A stretch of DNA of 24,114 nucleotides from Bradyrhizobium sp. (GCA_028290305.1 JAQGKC010000410.1:1-24114), one strand, 5' to 3'; shown: positions 9,103 to 16,595, counted from the stretch's first letter. Numbers and translations: made by a program. Notes: generated by a model not told the origin, from the letters alone.

Positions 9103-10794
9103 ATGGACACCAAGTGGATCATTTCGACCGCACCAGAGATTTTCCTGCTCCTCGCAATCGCACTGGGAACGTTTCTTGGGCGGCTCCAGATCAGGGGATT
9201 TTCGGTGGGCGCTACCGCCTGCACGCTGGTCGTGGCCGTGCTGCTTGGACAACTCGGAAACTTTGTGATCCCACCGTTTTTCAAGTCGATATTCTTCAGC
9301 CTGTTTGTCTTCACGATCGGGTATAAATCGGGACCTGAATTCTTCGCTTCGCTGAGCCTTCGCACGCTGTCACAGGTTGGCGTTGCCCTGATTGTCAGCG
9401 TCACTGGCCTCTCGCTGGTTCTCGTTTTCGCTTTTGCCTTTCATCTGGATCCCGGCACGACTGCCGGTCTTGCCTCCGGCAGTCTCACCCAGTCGTCCAT
9501 GATCGGAACGGCGACGGGCGCGCTGGCCCAACTCGGGCTTGCAGACGATGTCTTACGACAGCAGCAAGCCAATATCGCGGCGGGTTATGCCGTCACCTAC
9601 ATCCTTGGTTACATCCTGACGCTGCTGTTCGTGCCCTTTGCCGCGCCCTGGCTGATGGGCGTTGACCTCAAGGAAGAAGCCGTAAAGCTGGAGGCGACTC
9701 TTTCCGGAGGCAAAGGCAAAGCCCCCGAGGCCGGAAGCCTGGGTTACCAGAAGTTCAAGGCGAGAGCCTATCGGGTCGCCGCCGCCGCCGGGCAGACGGT
9801 CGGCGCAATCGAAGACCGCATCGGCAATCGTGTCGTCTTCGGACGCATTGTCCGCCACGGCAACGATGTCGAATCGAAACGGCAAACGCCCCTCGAAAGC
9901 GGCGATGAGGTCGTTCTCGCCGGACCAGCATCGGCCCTCATCAAGGCCGGTACTTCGATCGGTCCCGAGATCGAGGGCGCAGAGGTGCTGCGGGAGATCT
10001 CGGGCGACGCACTTGGCGTCCTCGTCACCAACAATGAGCTGCACGGCCGCACGTTGAGCGAAATCGCCGATCGGGTCGGCGATGCCGCGCGCGGCGTGTT
10101 TCTGCGGGATTTGACCCGCAGAGGACAGGAAGTTCCGCTCACGCCGAAAACAACGATCTATGTCGGCGACGTCATGACATTGGTGGGCGCGACGCACGAT
10201 GTCGAACGCGCCGCTGCAAAGGTCGGTCAGGTGCTGCGCTATGGCGACCGGACCGATATCGCCTTCCTCGCGGCGGGAATTGCGGCAGGCCTATTGGTAG
10301 GATTGCTTAGCTTTAAAGTCGGGTCCTTCGCCGTGACGCTGGGCGGCGCCGGCGGCACCCTGGTCTTGGGATTGATCTGCGGCTGGCTGCGTACCCGGCG
10401 GCCGAACGTCGGAAGCTACCCGCCGGCCGCGCAGCAAACGCTGAGCGACATCGGCCTCGGCGGATTCATTGCGGCCATCGGGCTCGCAAACGGCCCGGCA
10501 GCAATTGCGGCCATTCAATCTCACGGCCTGCTGCTTCTCTCTTTGGGCATCGTCGTTACGCTCGTTCCGCTGACGGTCGCGACCATCGTCGCATATCGTA
10601 TCCTGGGCCTGAACCCGGTGATCGTTTGTGGTGCGCTCGCAGGGGCGATGACGGTGGATGCAGCCGTCGCAGGGAGCTGCGAACGGGCCGACAGTCAGAC
10701 CCCGGTACTCGGGGTCGCTGTGCCCTACGCGGTCGGAAACGTACTCCTGACCATCCTCGGGCCCATCATCGTCACCCTCACCTATGCGGGATGA
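9103..10794 (+). CDS. AspT-type antiporter, copy 2
   Basis: A second member of the aspartate:alanine exchanger family, also exactly 563 residues, with the same plan: about five N-terminal membrane segments, two cytoplasmic TrkA_C/RCK_C-like domains (about 205-385, with VTNNELHGRTLSEIADRV and VYVGDVMTLVG) and about six C-terminal segments. The family signatures are ASGSLTQSSMIGTATGALAQ and AGAMTVDAAVAGS; the second differs clearly from copy 1 ([10 protein letters not shown]), suggesting a different substrate pair. The ATG at 9103 has GAGG upstream and lies at the right distance from the FixK-type box; the frame's first ATG (9046) sits on the box itself. No decarboxylase gene follows, so this copy may exchange the substrate and product of the amino-acid decarboxylase at 5431-8178. 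That is inference. Confidence 0.88.
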   Translation: MDTKWIISTAPEIFLLLAIALGTFLGRLQIRGFSVGATACTLVVAVLLGQLGNFVIPPFFKSIFFSLFVFTIGYKSGPEFFASLSLRTLSQVGVALIVSVTGLSLVLVFAFAFHLDPGTTAGLASGSLTQSSMIGTATGALAQLGLADDVLRQQQANIAAGYAVTYILGYILTLLFVPFAAPWLMGVDLKEEAVKLEATLSGGKGKAPEAGSLGYQKFKARAYRVAAAAGQTVGAIEDRIGNRVVFGRIVRHGNDVESKRQTPLESGDEVVLAGPASALIKAGTSIGPEIEGAEVLREISGDALGVLVTNNELHGRTLSEIADRVGDAARGVFLRDLTRRGQEVPLTPKTTIYVGDVMTLVGATHDVERAAAKVGQVLRYGDRTDIAFLAAGIAAGLLVGLLSFKVGSFAVTLGGAGGTLVLGLICGWLRTRRPNVGSYPPAAQQTLSDIGLGGFIAAIGLANGPAAIAAIQSHGLLLLSLGIVVTLVPLTVATIVAYRILGLNPVIVCGALAGAMTVDAAVAGSCERADSQTPVLGVAVPYAVGNVLLTILGPIIVTLTYAG

Positions 10795-10836
10795 GGCCGT
10801 TGATGTGACCGTCCGTCGGCGTTGGTGAAAAACCGC

Positions 10837-10850
10837 TTGATCCAGATCAA
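10837..10850 (+). promoter_or_regulatory. FixK/FNR box upstream of the secreted hydrolase
   Basis: TTGATCCAGATCAA is an exact TTGAT-N4-ATCAA palindrome. It ends 79 bases before the ATG at 10930. A class II start would be near 10885. It follows the second aspT gene by 42 bases, so the hydrolase-IalB pair probably has its own promoter. Confidence 0.8.
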
Positions 10851-10929
10851 CGCTCCAGGGTGGACTTGGGAGAGCGTTTCGTTTTTCCCGACTGCTAAGG
10901 CGGCTGCGGCAAACTATGGGACGAACGTC

Positions 10930-11817
10930 ATGCTCCGACATCTGCTGCGTGTTCTCGTCTTCTATGTGGTCGTCATCCTGGTGCTGACCGTTGCGGCCTT
11001 TGCCGACGATCAACCCGTAAATCCCTCTATCCAGGAAGAGGTATGGGCGATTCCTGTCACGCTGCCCACGATGGCTTACGTGGTTCGCCCCGTTGGCAAC
11101 GGTCCGTTTCCGTTGGTGGTCATGAACCATGGCGTGTCACTCAACCAGAGAGAACGCAGCTTCTTTCCGCTCGTCGAATTCAGGGACGCCGCGATGTGGT
11201 TCGCACGGCGAGGCTACATGGTTGTTGCGCCGTCGGGTTCCGGATATGGCGCTGCGGCACTCGATGAACCGGAGCGCGGCCTCTACTCCGTGTTTTATTC
11301 AAAGATCGGCAATTGCGACAATCCGAACTTCCACGATGCCGGGCTTGCGGTAGCGTTGATCGATAAGTGGATCATCGACTACATGATGGATCAAATGCTA
11401 ATCGTGCCGGATAACGTCATTGTCGTCGGCCAATCGGCCGGGGGCTGGGCAGCGATTGCGCTGTCGAGCCAGAATCTGCCATCGGTCAGAGCAATCATTA
11501 CGTTTGCGGCGGGGCGCGGCGGACGCGTCGGCGGCAAGCCAAACAATAATTGCGCGCCCGACAAGCTGGTCGAGGCGACAGCTGACTTCGGACGGACCGC
11601 CCGTGTCCCCATGCTCTGGATCTACACGGAGAACGACACGTTTTTTGGACCAACCTTATCCAAGAAAATGCATGAGGCGTACACCGGCGCAGGCGGTAGT
11701 GCCGAATATCACATGCTTCCGCCGTTCGGAGGTGACGGGCACTTCCTCATCGATTCAGCCGACGCCATCCCATTGTGGGCACCCTTGGTGAGCCAATTCC
11801 TTGATAGGCGCCAATGA
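10930..11817 (+). CDS. Secreted alpha/beta hydrolase (dienelactone-hydrolase-like)
   Basis: A 295-residue alpha/beta-hydrolase with an N-terminal signal sequence (MLRHLLRVLVFYVVVILVLTVAAFA, cut near residue 25). The oxyanion segment is VVMNHGVS. The nucleophile is Ser169 in GQSAGG, the acid is probably Asp236 (YTENDTFF) and the base is His271 (GDGHF). Such enzymes hydrolyse ester, lactone or peptide bonds; the substrate is unknown and the location is probably periplasmic. The frame opens at a TTG at 10822, but that lies before the FixK box and would hide the signal peptide, so the ATG at 10930 was taken; its ribosome site is poor. It is followed 15 bases later by an IalB-family gene, suggesting a two-gene envelope operon induced under low oxygen. 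Confidence 0.85.
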   Translation: MLRHLLRVLVFYVVVILVLTVAAFADDQPVNPSIQEEVWAIPVTLPTMAYVVRPVGNGPFPLVVMNHGVSLNQRERSFFPLVEFRDAAMWFARRGYMVVAPSGSGYGAAALDEPERGLYSVFYSKIGNCDNPNFHDAGLAVALIDKWIIDYMMDQMLIVPDNVIVVGQSAGGWAAIALSSQNLPSVRAIITFAAGRGGRVGGKPNNNCAPDKLVEATADFGRTARVPMLWIYTENDTFFGPTLSKKMHEAYTGAGGSAEYHMLPPFGGDGHFLIDSADAIPLWAPLVSQFLDRRQ

Positions 11818-11832
11818 CGGCAAAAGGACGTG

Positions 11833-12474
11833 ATGGAGCAGGACATGATCGAGCAGCCCTCCAACCGATTTCGTTCTTCATCAATCTCTTGCTTGCCGGC
11901 GCTGCTGGTTCTGGCGCTGTATGGCGCCGTGGGGCCAGGCTACGCTCAGCAGCCCTCGCCACCCAGCGGCGCTCAAGCAAGCGAGAAGCCTTCTGGCCAG
12001 GAGTTCGCGCCGCGCGGTCAGCGCATGGCGAGAGAGATCAAATATTCCGATTGGCGCAAATTGTGCTTCAAGACGCCCGGGACGAATATGGTTTGCCGCA
12101 CGACCATCAGCGGCACCTTCGAAACAGGGCAATCCGCCGTCCGCATCGACCTGATCGAACGCGAGGGAGAAGGAGCGGCGCGCCTGCAGTTCTTCCTGCC
12201 AGTCGGCCTGTACCTGCAGGCCGGGGTCAAAATCACCGTCGATCAGGGAACGCCATATTTGGTTCCCTACTTCTGGTGCCTGACCAACACCTGCATCGCC
12301 GCCGATCGCATCGATTCGAAATTGATGGGGGAAATGCAGTCGGGACAAAAACTCCTGTTGGAGGTTGTCGATTCCAGCCTCCTGACGGTGAGCACCTCGG
12401 TGCCGCTCGACCAGTTCGGAGCTGTTCGACAGGCAGCTCCGACGCAGGTCTTCGAACAAGCCATCGACGAGTGA
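11833..12474 (+). CDS. Invasion-associated locus B (IalB) family protein
   Basis: A 213-residue secreted protein of the IalB family. It has a hydrophobic export segment (SSISCLPALLVLALYGAVGPGYAQ, cut after AQ near residue 39), a Pro/Ser/Gln-rich linker and then the IalB domain (about 65-195). The domain includes YSDWRKLCFKTPG, MVCRTTISG, RIDLIEREG and the FWCLTNTCIA cysteine pair. Family members are periplasmic and linked to host-cell invasion in Bartonella; in free-living or symbiotic bacteria the role is unclear. The start is ambiguous: ATG 11833 (AAGGA close upstream) or ATG 11845 (GGAG upstream). The gene follows the secreted hydrolase by 15 bases and ends 34 bases before the convergent receiver gene. 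Confidence 0.85.
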   Translation: MEQDMIEQPSNRFRSSSISCLPALLVLALYGAVGPGYAQQPSPPSGAQASEKPSGQEFAPRGQRMAREIKYSDWRKLCFKTPGTNMVCRTTISGTFETGQSAVRIDLIEREGEGAARLQFFLPVGLYLQAGVKITVDQGTPYLVPYFWCLTNTCIAADRIDSKLMGEMQSGQKLLLEVVDSSLLTVSTSVPLDQFGAVRQAAPTQVFEQAIDE

Positions 12475-12508
12475 TCCAGGCCGGGACGCATAACGAACGT
12501 GCGAAGAT

Positions 12509-12883
12509 TTAATCCAGAGCGGCCGAAACCCGATCAATTGGTTCGATCAGCGACTTCGCCGAGAACGGCTTGGTCAGGTACGCAAGACATCCGGATTCCG
12601 TTGCCGCCATGCGAACGGTATCATTGTCGCCGGCCGTGATGTAAATCACCGGAACGGAAACTCCCGCTGCTTTCAGTCGCAGCCTCACCTCGATCCCGGA
12701 CTCATTGTTCAAGTTGATGTCCAGAATGATGCAAAGCGCCTGCTCGAAATCGCCGTGATGCTGAAAAGCCTCCGCCGACTCGAACAGCACGCTGTCATAG
12801 CCATGTTCCCTCAGCAACCTTTTCACGCCCTTAAGCGTGCCAGGATCGTCATCCACGACAAAAACAACGTTTCGCTTTGGCAC
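12509..12883 (-). CDS. Stand-alone receiver-domain response regulator
   Basis: A 124-residue CheY-like receiver with no output domain. The phospho-acceptor is Asp55 (IILDINL), the acidic pair is in VVDDDPG, the Thr/Ser switch is in YITAGD and the conserved lysine is Lys105 (LTKPF). Such proteins act as phosphate sinks or relays for a partner kinase. The open frame begins at a TTG (12889). I prefer the GTG at 12883, which has GGGA seven bases upstream. It lies downstream of the FixJ-type regulator and histidine kinase on the same strand, but after a 217-base gap that carries a GTCC-N4-GGAC motif, so it may have its own promoter controlled by the same system. Confidence 0.88.
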   Translation of the reverse strand: MPKRNVVFVVDDDPGTLKGVKRLLREHGYDSVLFESAEAFQHHGDFEQALCIILDINLNNESGIEVRLRLKAAGVSVPVIYITAGDNDTVRMAATESGCLAYLTKPFSAKSLIEPIDRVSAALD

Positions 12884-13045
12884 GATCAATTCCCAGGTGG
12901 CTCTGACAGGGGATATGGCTCAGCGGCACATGCTCAAAAAATAGTCGAATCGGTTGATAAACTTCTGCCAATCCTGAGACATGTCAGATTTGTCCAGGAT
13001 CACATCCGCTAAACTCGGTACGCTTCGCACATCGCCTTTTCTAGT

Positions 13046-13069
13046 GTCCTTAGGGACAATAGGCGTTCC
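13046..13069. promoter_or_regulatory. GTCC-N4-GGAC motif plus GACAAT element, shared with the fixK promoter region
   Basis: GTCCTTAGGGAC (13046-13057) is an imperfect inverted repeat. The same 12 bases in reverse complement, GTCCCTAAGGAC, occur at 15694-15705 between the kinase and fixK genes. Here it is followed by GACAATAGGCGTTCC (13055-13069), which matches the 15-bp repeat unit near fixK at 11 of 15 positions. It lies about 165 bases before the stand-alone receiver gene. It may be the operator of the cluster's own response regulator; this is inference. Confidence 0.45.
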
Positions 13070-13100
13070 GCGACCCGGACAACGGTCACTTCAGATTGAT

Positions 13101-13736
13101 TTACTCGGCCATCCCCGAGGAAGAGGCAGCCAGTATACCCACCCGTTCGGCAAGCGAGACGAGTTCAGCCAGGGATTGAACCTGCATCTTCTCCATCACA
13201 CGGTGACGATGAGCTTTAATGGTACGCTCGGTCGCGCCGAGTTCATGGGCGACATGCTTGTTTGTCTTGCCGCGAACGACAAGCTCAAAAACCTGACGCT
13301 CGCGCGGCGTCAGTGATGCGATATGTGCGCGAACGATGTCGAGTTTACCCTTTGTATCGCGCATTGCTTCATGATGCGCCATTGCCCGCTGGATGGTACG
13401 AAGCAGTTGATCAGACGATACCGGCTTGGTCAGGAAATCATCCGCTCCAGCCTTGATGGCCAGCACGGTGGTCGGGACGTCGGCATAGCCAGTAAGAAAC
13501 ACAATCGGCAGCGTCGAGCCAAGTTTGCCCAAACGGCCCTGCAGCTCCGGACCGCTCAAACCCGGTATACGTACATCGAGAAGGATGCAGCTCGGACCAC
13601 ACTCATCCGGCAAACGGTCCAGCAAATGCTGAGCCGACGGATATGTTGCAACTTCGTAGCCCGCTTTCTTCAAACGGCGTTCGATGGCTGTTCGGAATGA
13701 AGCGTCGTCGTCTACCACATGTACAACACCCGGCAC
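13101..13736 (-). CDS. FixJ-type response regulator (receiver plus LuxR-type HTH)
   Basis: A 211-residue two-domain regulator of the FixJ/NarL class. The receiver spans residues 3-120, with the acidic residues in VVDDDASF, phospho-acceptor Asp54 (ILLDVRIPGLSG) and Lys104 (FLTKPV). A linker is followed by a LuxR/GerE helix-turn-helix at about 145-205 (LTPRERQVFELVVRGKTNKHVAHELGATERTIKAHRHRVMEKM). The start is a GTG with AGGAGAA upstream; that ribosome site overlaps the stop codon of the kinase gene, so kinase and regulator are translationally close and almost surely one operon. By family analogy it is phosphorylated by that kinase and may act on the divergent fixK gene, as FixJ does. Targets are not shown by sequence. 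Confidence 0.92.
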   Translation of the reverse strand: MPGVVHVVDDDASFRTAIERRLKKAGYEVATYPSAQHLLDRLPDECGPSCILLDVRIPGLSGPELQGRLGKLGSTLPIVFLTGYADVPTTVLAIKAGADDFLTKPVSSDQLLRTIQRAMAHHEAMRDTKGKLDIVRAHIASLTPRERQVFELVVRGKTNKHVAHELGATERTIKAHRHRVMEKMQVQSLAELVSLAERVGILAASSSGMAE

Positions 13737-13748
13737 GAGCGTGTTCTC

Positions 13749-15590
13749 CTATGAAAACGACAACGGCAAGGACAAACGAAACACCGCACCGCCCCCGGTC
13801 TGGTTCTCTGCCCAGATCAGTCCTTTGTGGGCTTGTATGATGGTTCGTGCGATCGAGAGCCCGATGCCCATGCCCTGCTTCTTGGTCGTAAAGAACGGGT
13901 CAAAGACCTCGTTGAGTTTGCCCCGCGGAATTCCCGGACCCGAGTCGGAGATCGAAATGACCGCCAACGAGCCTCCGTTCATTTCGGTCCGGCCGACGAC
14001 TATCCGGCCGGAAGGCATCGAAGCCATCGCATCCATGCTGTTCACAATCAGGTTCAGGATGACCTGTTGCAGTTGGACGGGATCACCCCGGACGCGGAGC
14101 CCCTTGGGCGAAGCGAGCAGATAGAGCGCAATGTTGCGAGCGGAAGCCTGCACCGATATAAATTCAAATACTTCGCGCATGGTGTCGTTGAGATCGACGT
14201 CTTTTGTCTCGAACGGTGTTCTCTTCAGGAAACTGCGCATGCGATGGATGACTTCGCTGGCGCGCAGATCATCTCGCTTTATGTCGGCCAGAATGTCCTT
14301 GATTTCGCTCAAGTCGGGCGATGGAGAATCCAGTATCAATTCCACGGTCTCGGCGTTCGTCAAGATGGCGCCCAGAGGCTGGTTAAGCTCGTGCGCGATC
14401 GAGGATGACAATTCTCCCGCCGTCGCCTGCCGGTTCGCATGTGCAAGCTCCGCCATCCGACGCCGAGCTTCGAGTTCTGCATCGCTGCGCTTCTTCCGCT
14501 CGTGCAGCAGGATCGAAATCAATCCGGCCTGGATCAGAAGCGCGGCAGCAATGGATACGCTCTGCCATCTATAGTTTTCCCATAGAGAGGGCTCGCGAAA
14601 GCGGACTTCGCTGCCGGGCGGCAGGTTGGAGTCGCTGACATTCCAGCGTCGCATCTGTTGCCAATTGAAGATGGGCCTTATTGCGTCCGACACTCTCGCC
14701 GGGATGTTCGAGGGCGACTCTCCGTTGAGAATCCGAAGCGCCAGCGAGGCGGCGTCTGCCCCAATCAGGCCGGGGATGAGAACAAAACCGCCGATGCCGC
14801 CCGGTTCAAGAAATGTCTCCGCGGCTACGATGATCGGCCGGTTTGCCTTCTCCGCGATGAGCTTCAGCGCGGTGGCAGGTGGATAAAAGGTGCCTTCGCC
14901 ATCGGAATACATGGCCGAATAGATAATGGCGCTGCGTCCGGGCAGCGCCTCGACCCGCTTCTGCGTCTCCGCCATCGTCGCGCCCATGATTTCAATCACC
15001 TTCAGCCCGGCAGCCGCGCCGGGCATTTCATCCTTCCAGTTCGTGAAAACGACCTGACGATTCCAGGGCGCGCCGACGAAGACGATGCTGTCGAGGTCGG
15101 GCACGACTGCATGTGCCGCCTTGATCGAGTCGGCGAGTGCGAGCTTGACGATGCCGCCGGTCACGTCTGACGGCAGTTTCAGACGCGCGAAATCCATCTC
15201 GTCGACCAGTGTGAAGACAACGGGAACTCCCGGCCACAATTCTTCGCGCCAGCGCAGCACGAGTTCGAGGGTCGATGTGCCGACGGCGACCACGACGCCG
15301 ATCGACCTGTCACGATATTTTTCCTTTAGTTGCTGCCGCAGGCTCTCCTCGTAGGCCGCCCCGTTGAAGCGGCTCAAGTCGAGATTTTCTGCGTAGAGCG
15401 TGACGTGCGACCCGGCATCCGCGTTCACCGCCGAACGCAGGCCCGAGAAAATTTGATAGTAGAACGGTCCCCTCGATTCTGACTGATCGACGACCAAAAT
15501 CGATCGTGCGCGCATCTCCGCTGCCGGCAGATGAGCCGGCACCAGCACCGCAGTGAGCCAGACAATTAGCCCGATGATGCGAAGGATCAT
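13749..15590 (-). CDS. Sensor histidine kinase with ABC-type periplasmic binding-protein sensor
   Basis: A 613-residue membrane kinase. Residues 1-24 form a signal or anchor segment. Residues about 28-310 resemble the ABC_sub_bind (TrpX-like) periplasmic binding domain (ILVVDQSESRGPFYYQIFSGLR, GVVVAVGTSTLEL, PVVFTLVDEMDF, AAETFLEPGGIGGFVLIPGLIG). A membrane helix follows near 345-365, then a short coiled coil, HisKA with His400 (SSIAHELNQPLGAI) and HATPase_c with N-box LIVNSMDAM and glycine boxes DSGPGIPRG and GMGIGLSIA. It probably binds a small periplasmic ligand and phosphorylates the FixJ-type regulator encoded 12 bases downstream. No PAS or haem domain is present, so unlike FixL it does not sense oxygen directly. 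The start ATG is divergent from fixK and has only a weak upstream GAGAG. Confidence 0.92.
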   Translation of the reverse strand: MILRIIGLIVWLTAVLVPAHLPAAEMRARSILVVDQSESRGPFYYQIFSGLRSAVNADAGSHVTLYAENLDLSRFNGAAYEESLRQQLKEKYRDRSIGVVVAVGTSTLELVLRWREELWPGVPVVFTLVDEMDFARLKLPSDVTGGIVKLALADSIKAAHAVVPDLDSIVFVGAPWNRQVVFTNWKDEMPGAAAGLKVIEIMGATMAETQKRVEALPGRSAIIYSAMYSDGEGTFYPPATALKLIAEKANRPIIVAAETFLEPGGIGGFVLIPGLIGADAASLALRILNGESPSNIPARVSDAIRPIFNWQQMRRWNVSDSNLPPGSEVRFREPSLWENYRWQSVSIAAALLIQAGLISILLHERKKRSDAELEARRRMAELAHANRQATAGELSSSIAHELNQPLGAILTNAETVELILDSPSPDLSEIKDILADIKRDDLRASEVIHRMRSFLKRTPFETKDVDLNDTMREVFEFISVQASARNIALYLLASPKGLRVRGDPVQLQQVILNLIVNSMDAMASMPSGRIVVGRTEMNGGSLAVISISDSGPGIPRGKLNEVFDPFFTTKKQGMGIGLSIARTIIQAHKGLIWAENQTGGGAVFRLSLPLSFS

Positions 15591-15693
15591 GACACGCGAA
15601 CTCTCAACTCAAACTAACATCCGATTGTGTCAGCGAGATCGTACACTCTACGTGGACTATAGGGCAGTCGAAATTGCCGCACCCCGCAAACAC

Positions 15694-15705
15694 GTCCCTA
15701 AGGAC
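15694..15705. promoter_or_regulatory. GTCC-N4-GGAC inverted-repeat motif in the kinase-fixK intergenic region
   Basis: GTCCCTAAGGAC is the exact reverse complement of the motif at 13046-13057. It overlaps the first of four 15-bp repeats. It lies about 100 bases upstream of the kinase start (15590) and about 180 bases upstream of the fixK start (15883), a reasonable place for an operator serving both divergent genes. Confidence 0.45.
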
Positions 15706-15762
15706 AATGGCCCTCCCGACAATGGCCATTGGGACAATGACCCTCAAGCCAATAGCCGACCG
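15703..15762 (+). repeat. Four tandem 15-bp repeats upstream of fixK
   Basis: Four head-to-tail units begin at 15703, 15718, 15733 and 15748. They are GACAATGGCCCTCCC, GACAATGGCCATTGG, GACAATGACCCTCAA and the degenerate GCCAATAGCCGACCG. Unit 2 contains the perfect 12-bp palindrome CAATGGCCATTG (15720-15731). The array lies in the 292-base region between the divergent kinase and fixK genes and is probably a multi-site operator; a short minisatellite is the alternative. Confidence 0.65.
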
Positions 15763-15882
15763 CGCAGGCGGGGTCGTAAACCATTCTCGACAACATTGGG
15801 ATATTGGGAGCGGAACTCCCAAATCGATGACATTTCAAGCCCTTACAGAAGCGAACGGATTTGCGCAAACACGGAGATATCC

Positions 15883-16554
15883 ATGCTTGTCAATATCAAC
15901 GCCGCTTCGGCTGGCAGGCAGAGCGCCCTCGGCGAACTCGGGGAACTTTCGCGAGCACGGACAATTCTAAGCGAATTTAAATACACTAGAGGCGCCGAGA
16001 TCTACGGCGAAGCGGAGCCGGCGGACTACATCTACCAGGTCGTGGAGGGGGCGGTTCGGAGCTACAAACTCCTGTCCGACGGGCGCCGCCAGATCGGCGC
16101 CTTCCACTTGGTTGGCGATATCTTTGGCCTGGAAAACGGTGCGTCCCATCGGTTTACAGCGGAAGCAATTGTCGACACGACCGTGCGGCTTATCAAACGG
16201 CGCAGCCTGGAGCACGTCGCGGAAAGCGACGTGCTCGTTGCGCTTGACATCTTGAATATGACGACCAGCTGCTTACAGCACGCCGAAGACCACATGCTGC
16301 TTTTGGGCCGTAAAACGTCACTGGAACGCGTGGCGGCCTTCCTGCTCGAGATGGATCGCCGTCTGACGGCTGCCGGCATTATGGCTCTTCCGATGTGTCG
16401 TCGCGATATCGCCGACTACCTCGGCCTAACTCTGGAAACCGTATCGCGCGCGCTTTCCTACCTCCATAACAAAGGGATCCTCGGCTTTCTGGGTGCAACC
16501 CAGCGCCAGATCGTATTGTTGGACCGACTCCGGTTGGCTGAACTGGATCTCTGA
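15883..16554 (+). CDS. fixK: FixK-family Crp/Fnr transcriptional regulator
   Basis: A 223-residue Crp/Fnr-type regulator. Residues about 20-130 form the cyclic-nucleotide-binding-like beta-roll (YQVVEGAVRSYKLLSDGRRQIGAFHLVGDIFGLE), followed by the dimer helix and a winged HTH with LPMCRRDIADYLGLTLETVSRAL. The recognition helix has Glu185 and Arg189, the residue pair that reads TTGA half-sites. It lacks the N-terminal cysteine cluster of FNR, so it should not bind a 4Fe-4S centre. Cys172 lies 13 residues before the Glu, the same spacing as the redox-sensitive Cys183 and Glu196 of B. diazoefficiens FixK2. The ATG at 15883 has GGAG upstream; the frame is open back to 15553, but that stretch covers the repeats. 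It is the obvious candidate to bind the boxes in this window. Confidence 0.9.
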   Translation: MLVNINAASAGRQSALGELGELSRARTILSEFKYTRGAEIYGEAEPADYIYQVVEGAVRSYKLLSDGRRQIGAFHLVGDIFGLENGASHRFTAEAIVDTTVRLIKRRSLEHVAESDVLVALDILNMTTSCLQHAEDHMLLLGRKTSLERVAAFLLEMDRRLTAAGIMALPMCRRDIADYLGLTLETVSRALSYLHNKGILGFLGATQRQIVLLDRLRLAELDL

Positions 16555-16595
16555 CAGAAAATGAGACGTGAAGCTCGGGTGCCTTCCGCAGTGCC

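Noticed and set aside
10291..11130. 279-residue minus-strand frame over the second aspT 3' end and the FixK box
   Set aside because: Polar, low-complexity translation overlapping two well-supported genes and a regulatory site.
12990..13003. FixK-like sequence TTGTCCAGGATCAC before the stand-alone receiver
   Set aside because: Only one imperfect arm fits (ends in CAC, second half of the first arm wrong); too weak to call.
15703..15762. CRISPR-like array
   Set aside because: The units are 15 bases and directly adjacent with no spacers and no cas genes nearby.
15553..15882. N-terminal extension of the fixK frame back to 15553
   Set aside because: It overlaps the start of the kinase gene and the repeat array, is not like FixK N-termini, and ATG 15883 has a good ribosome site.
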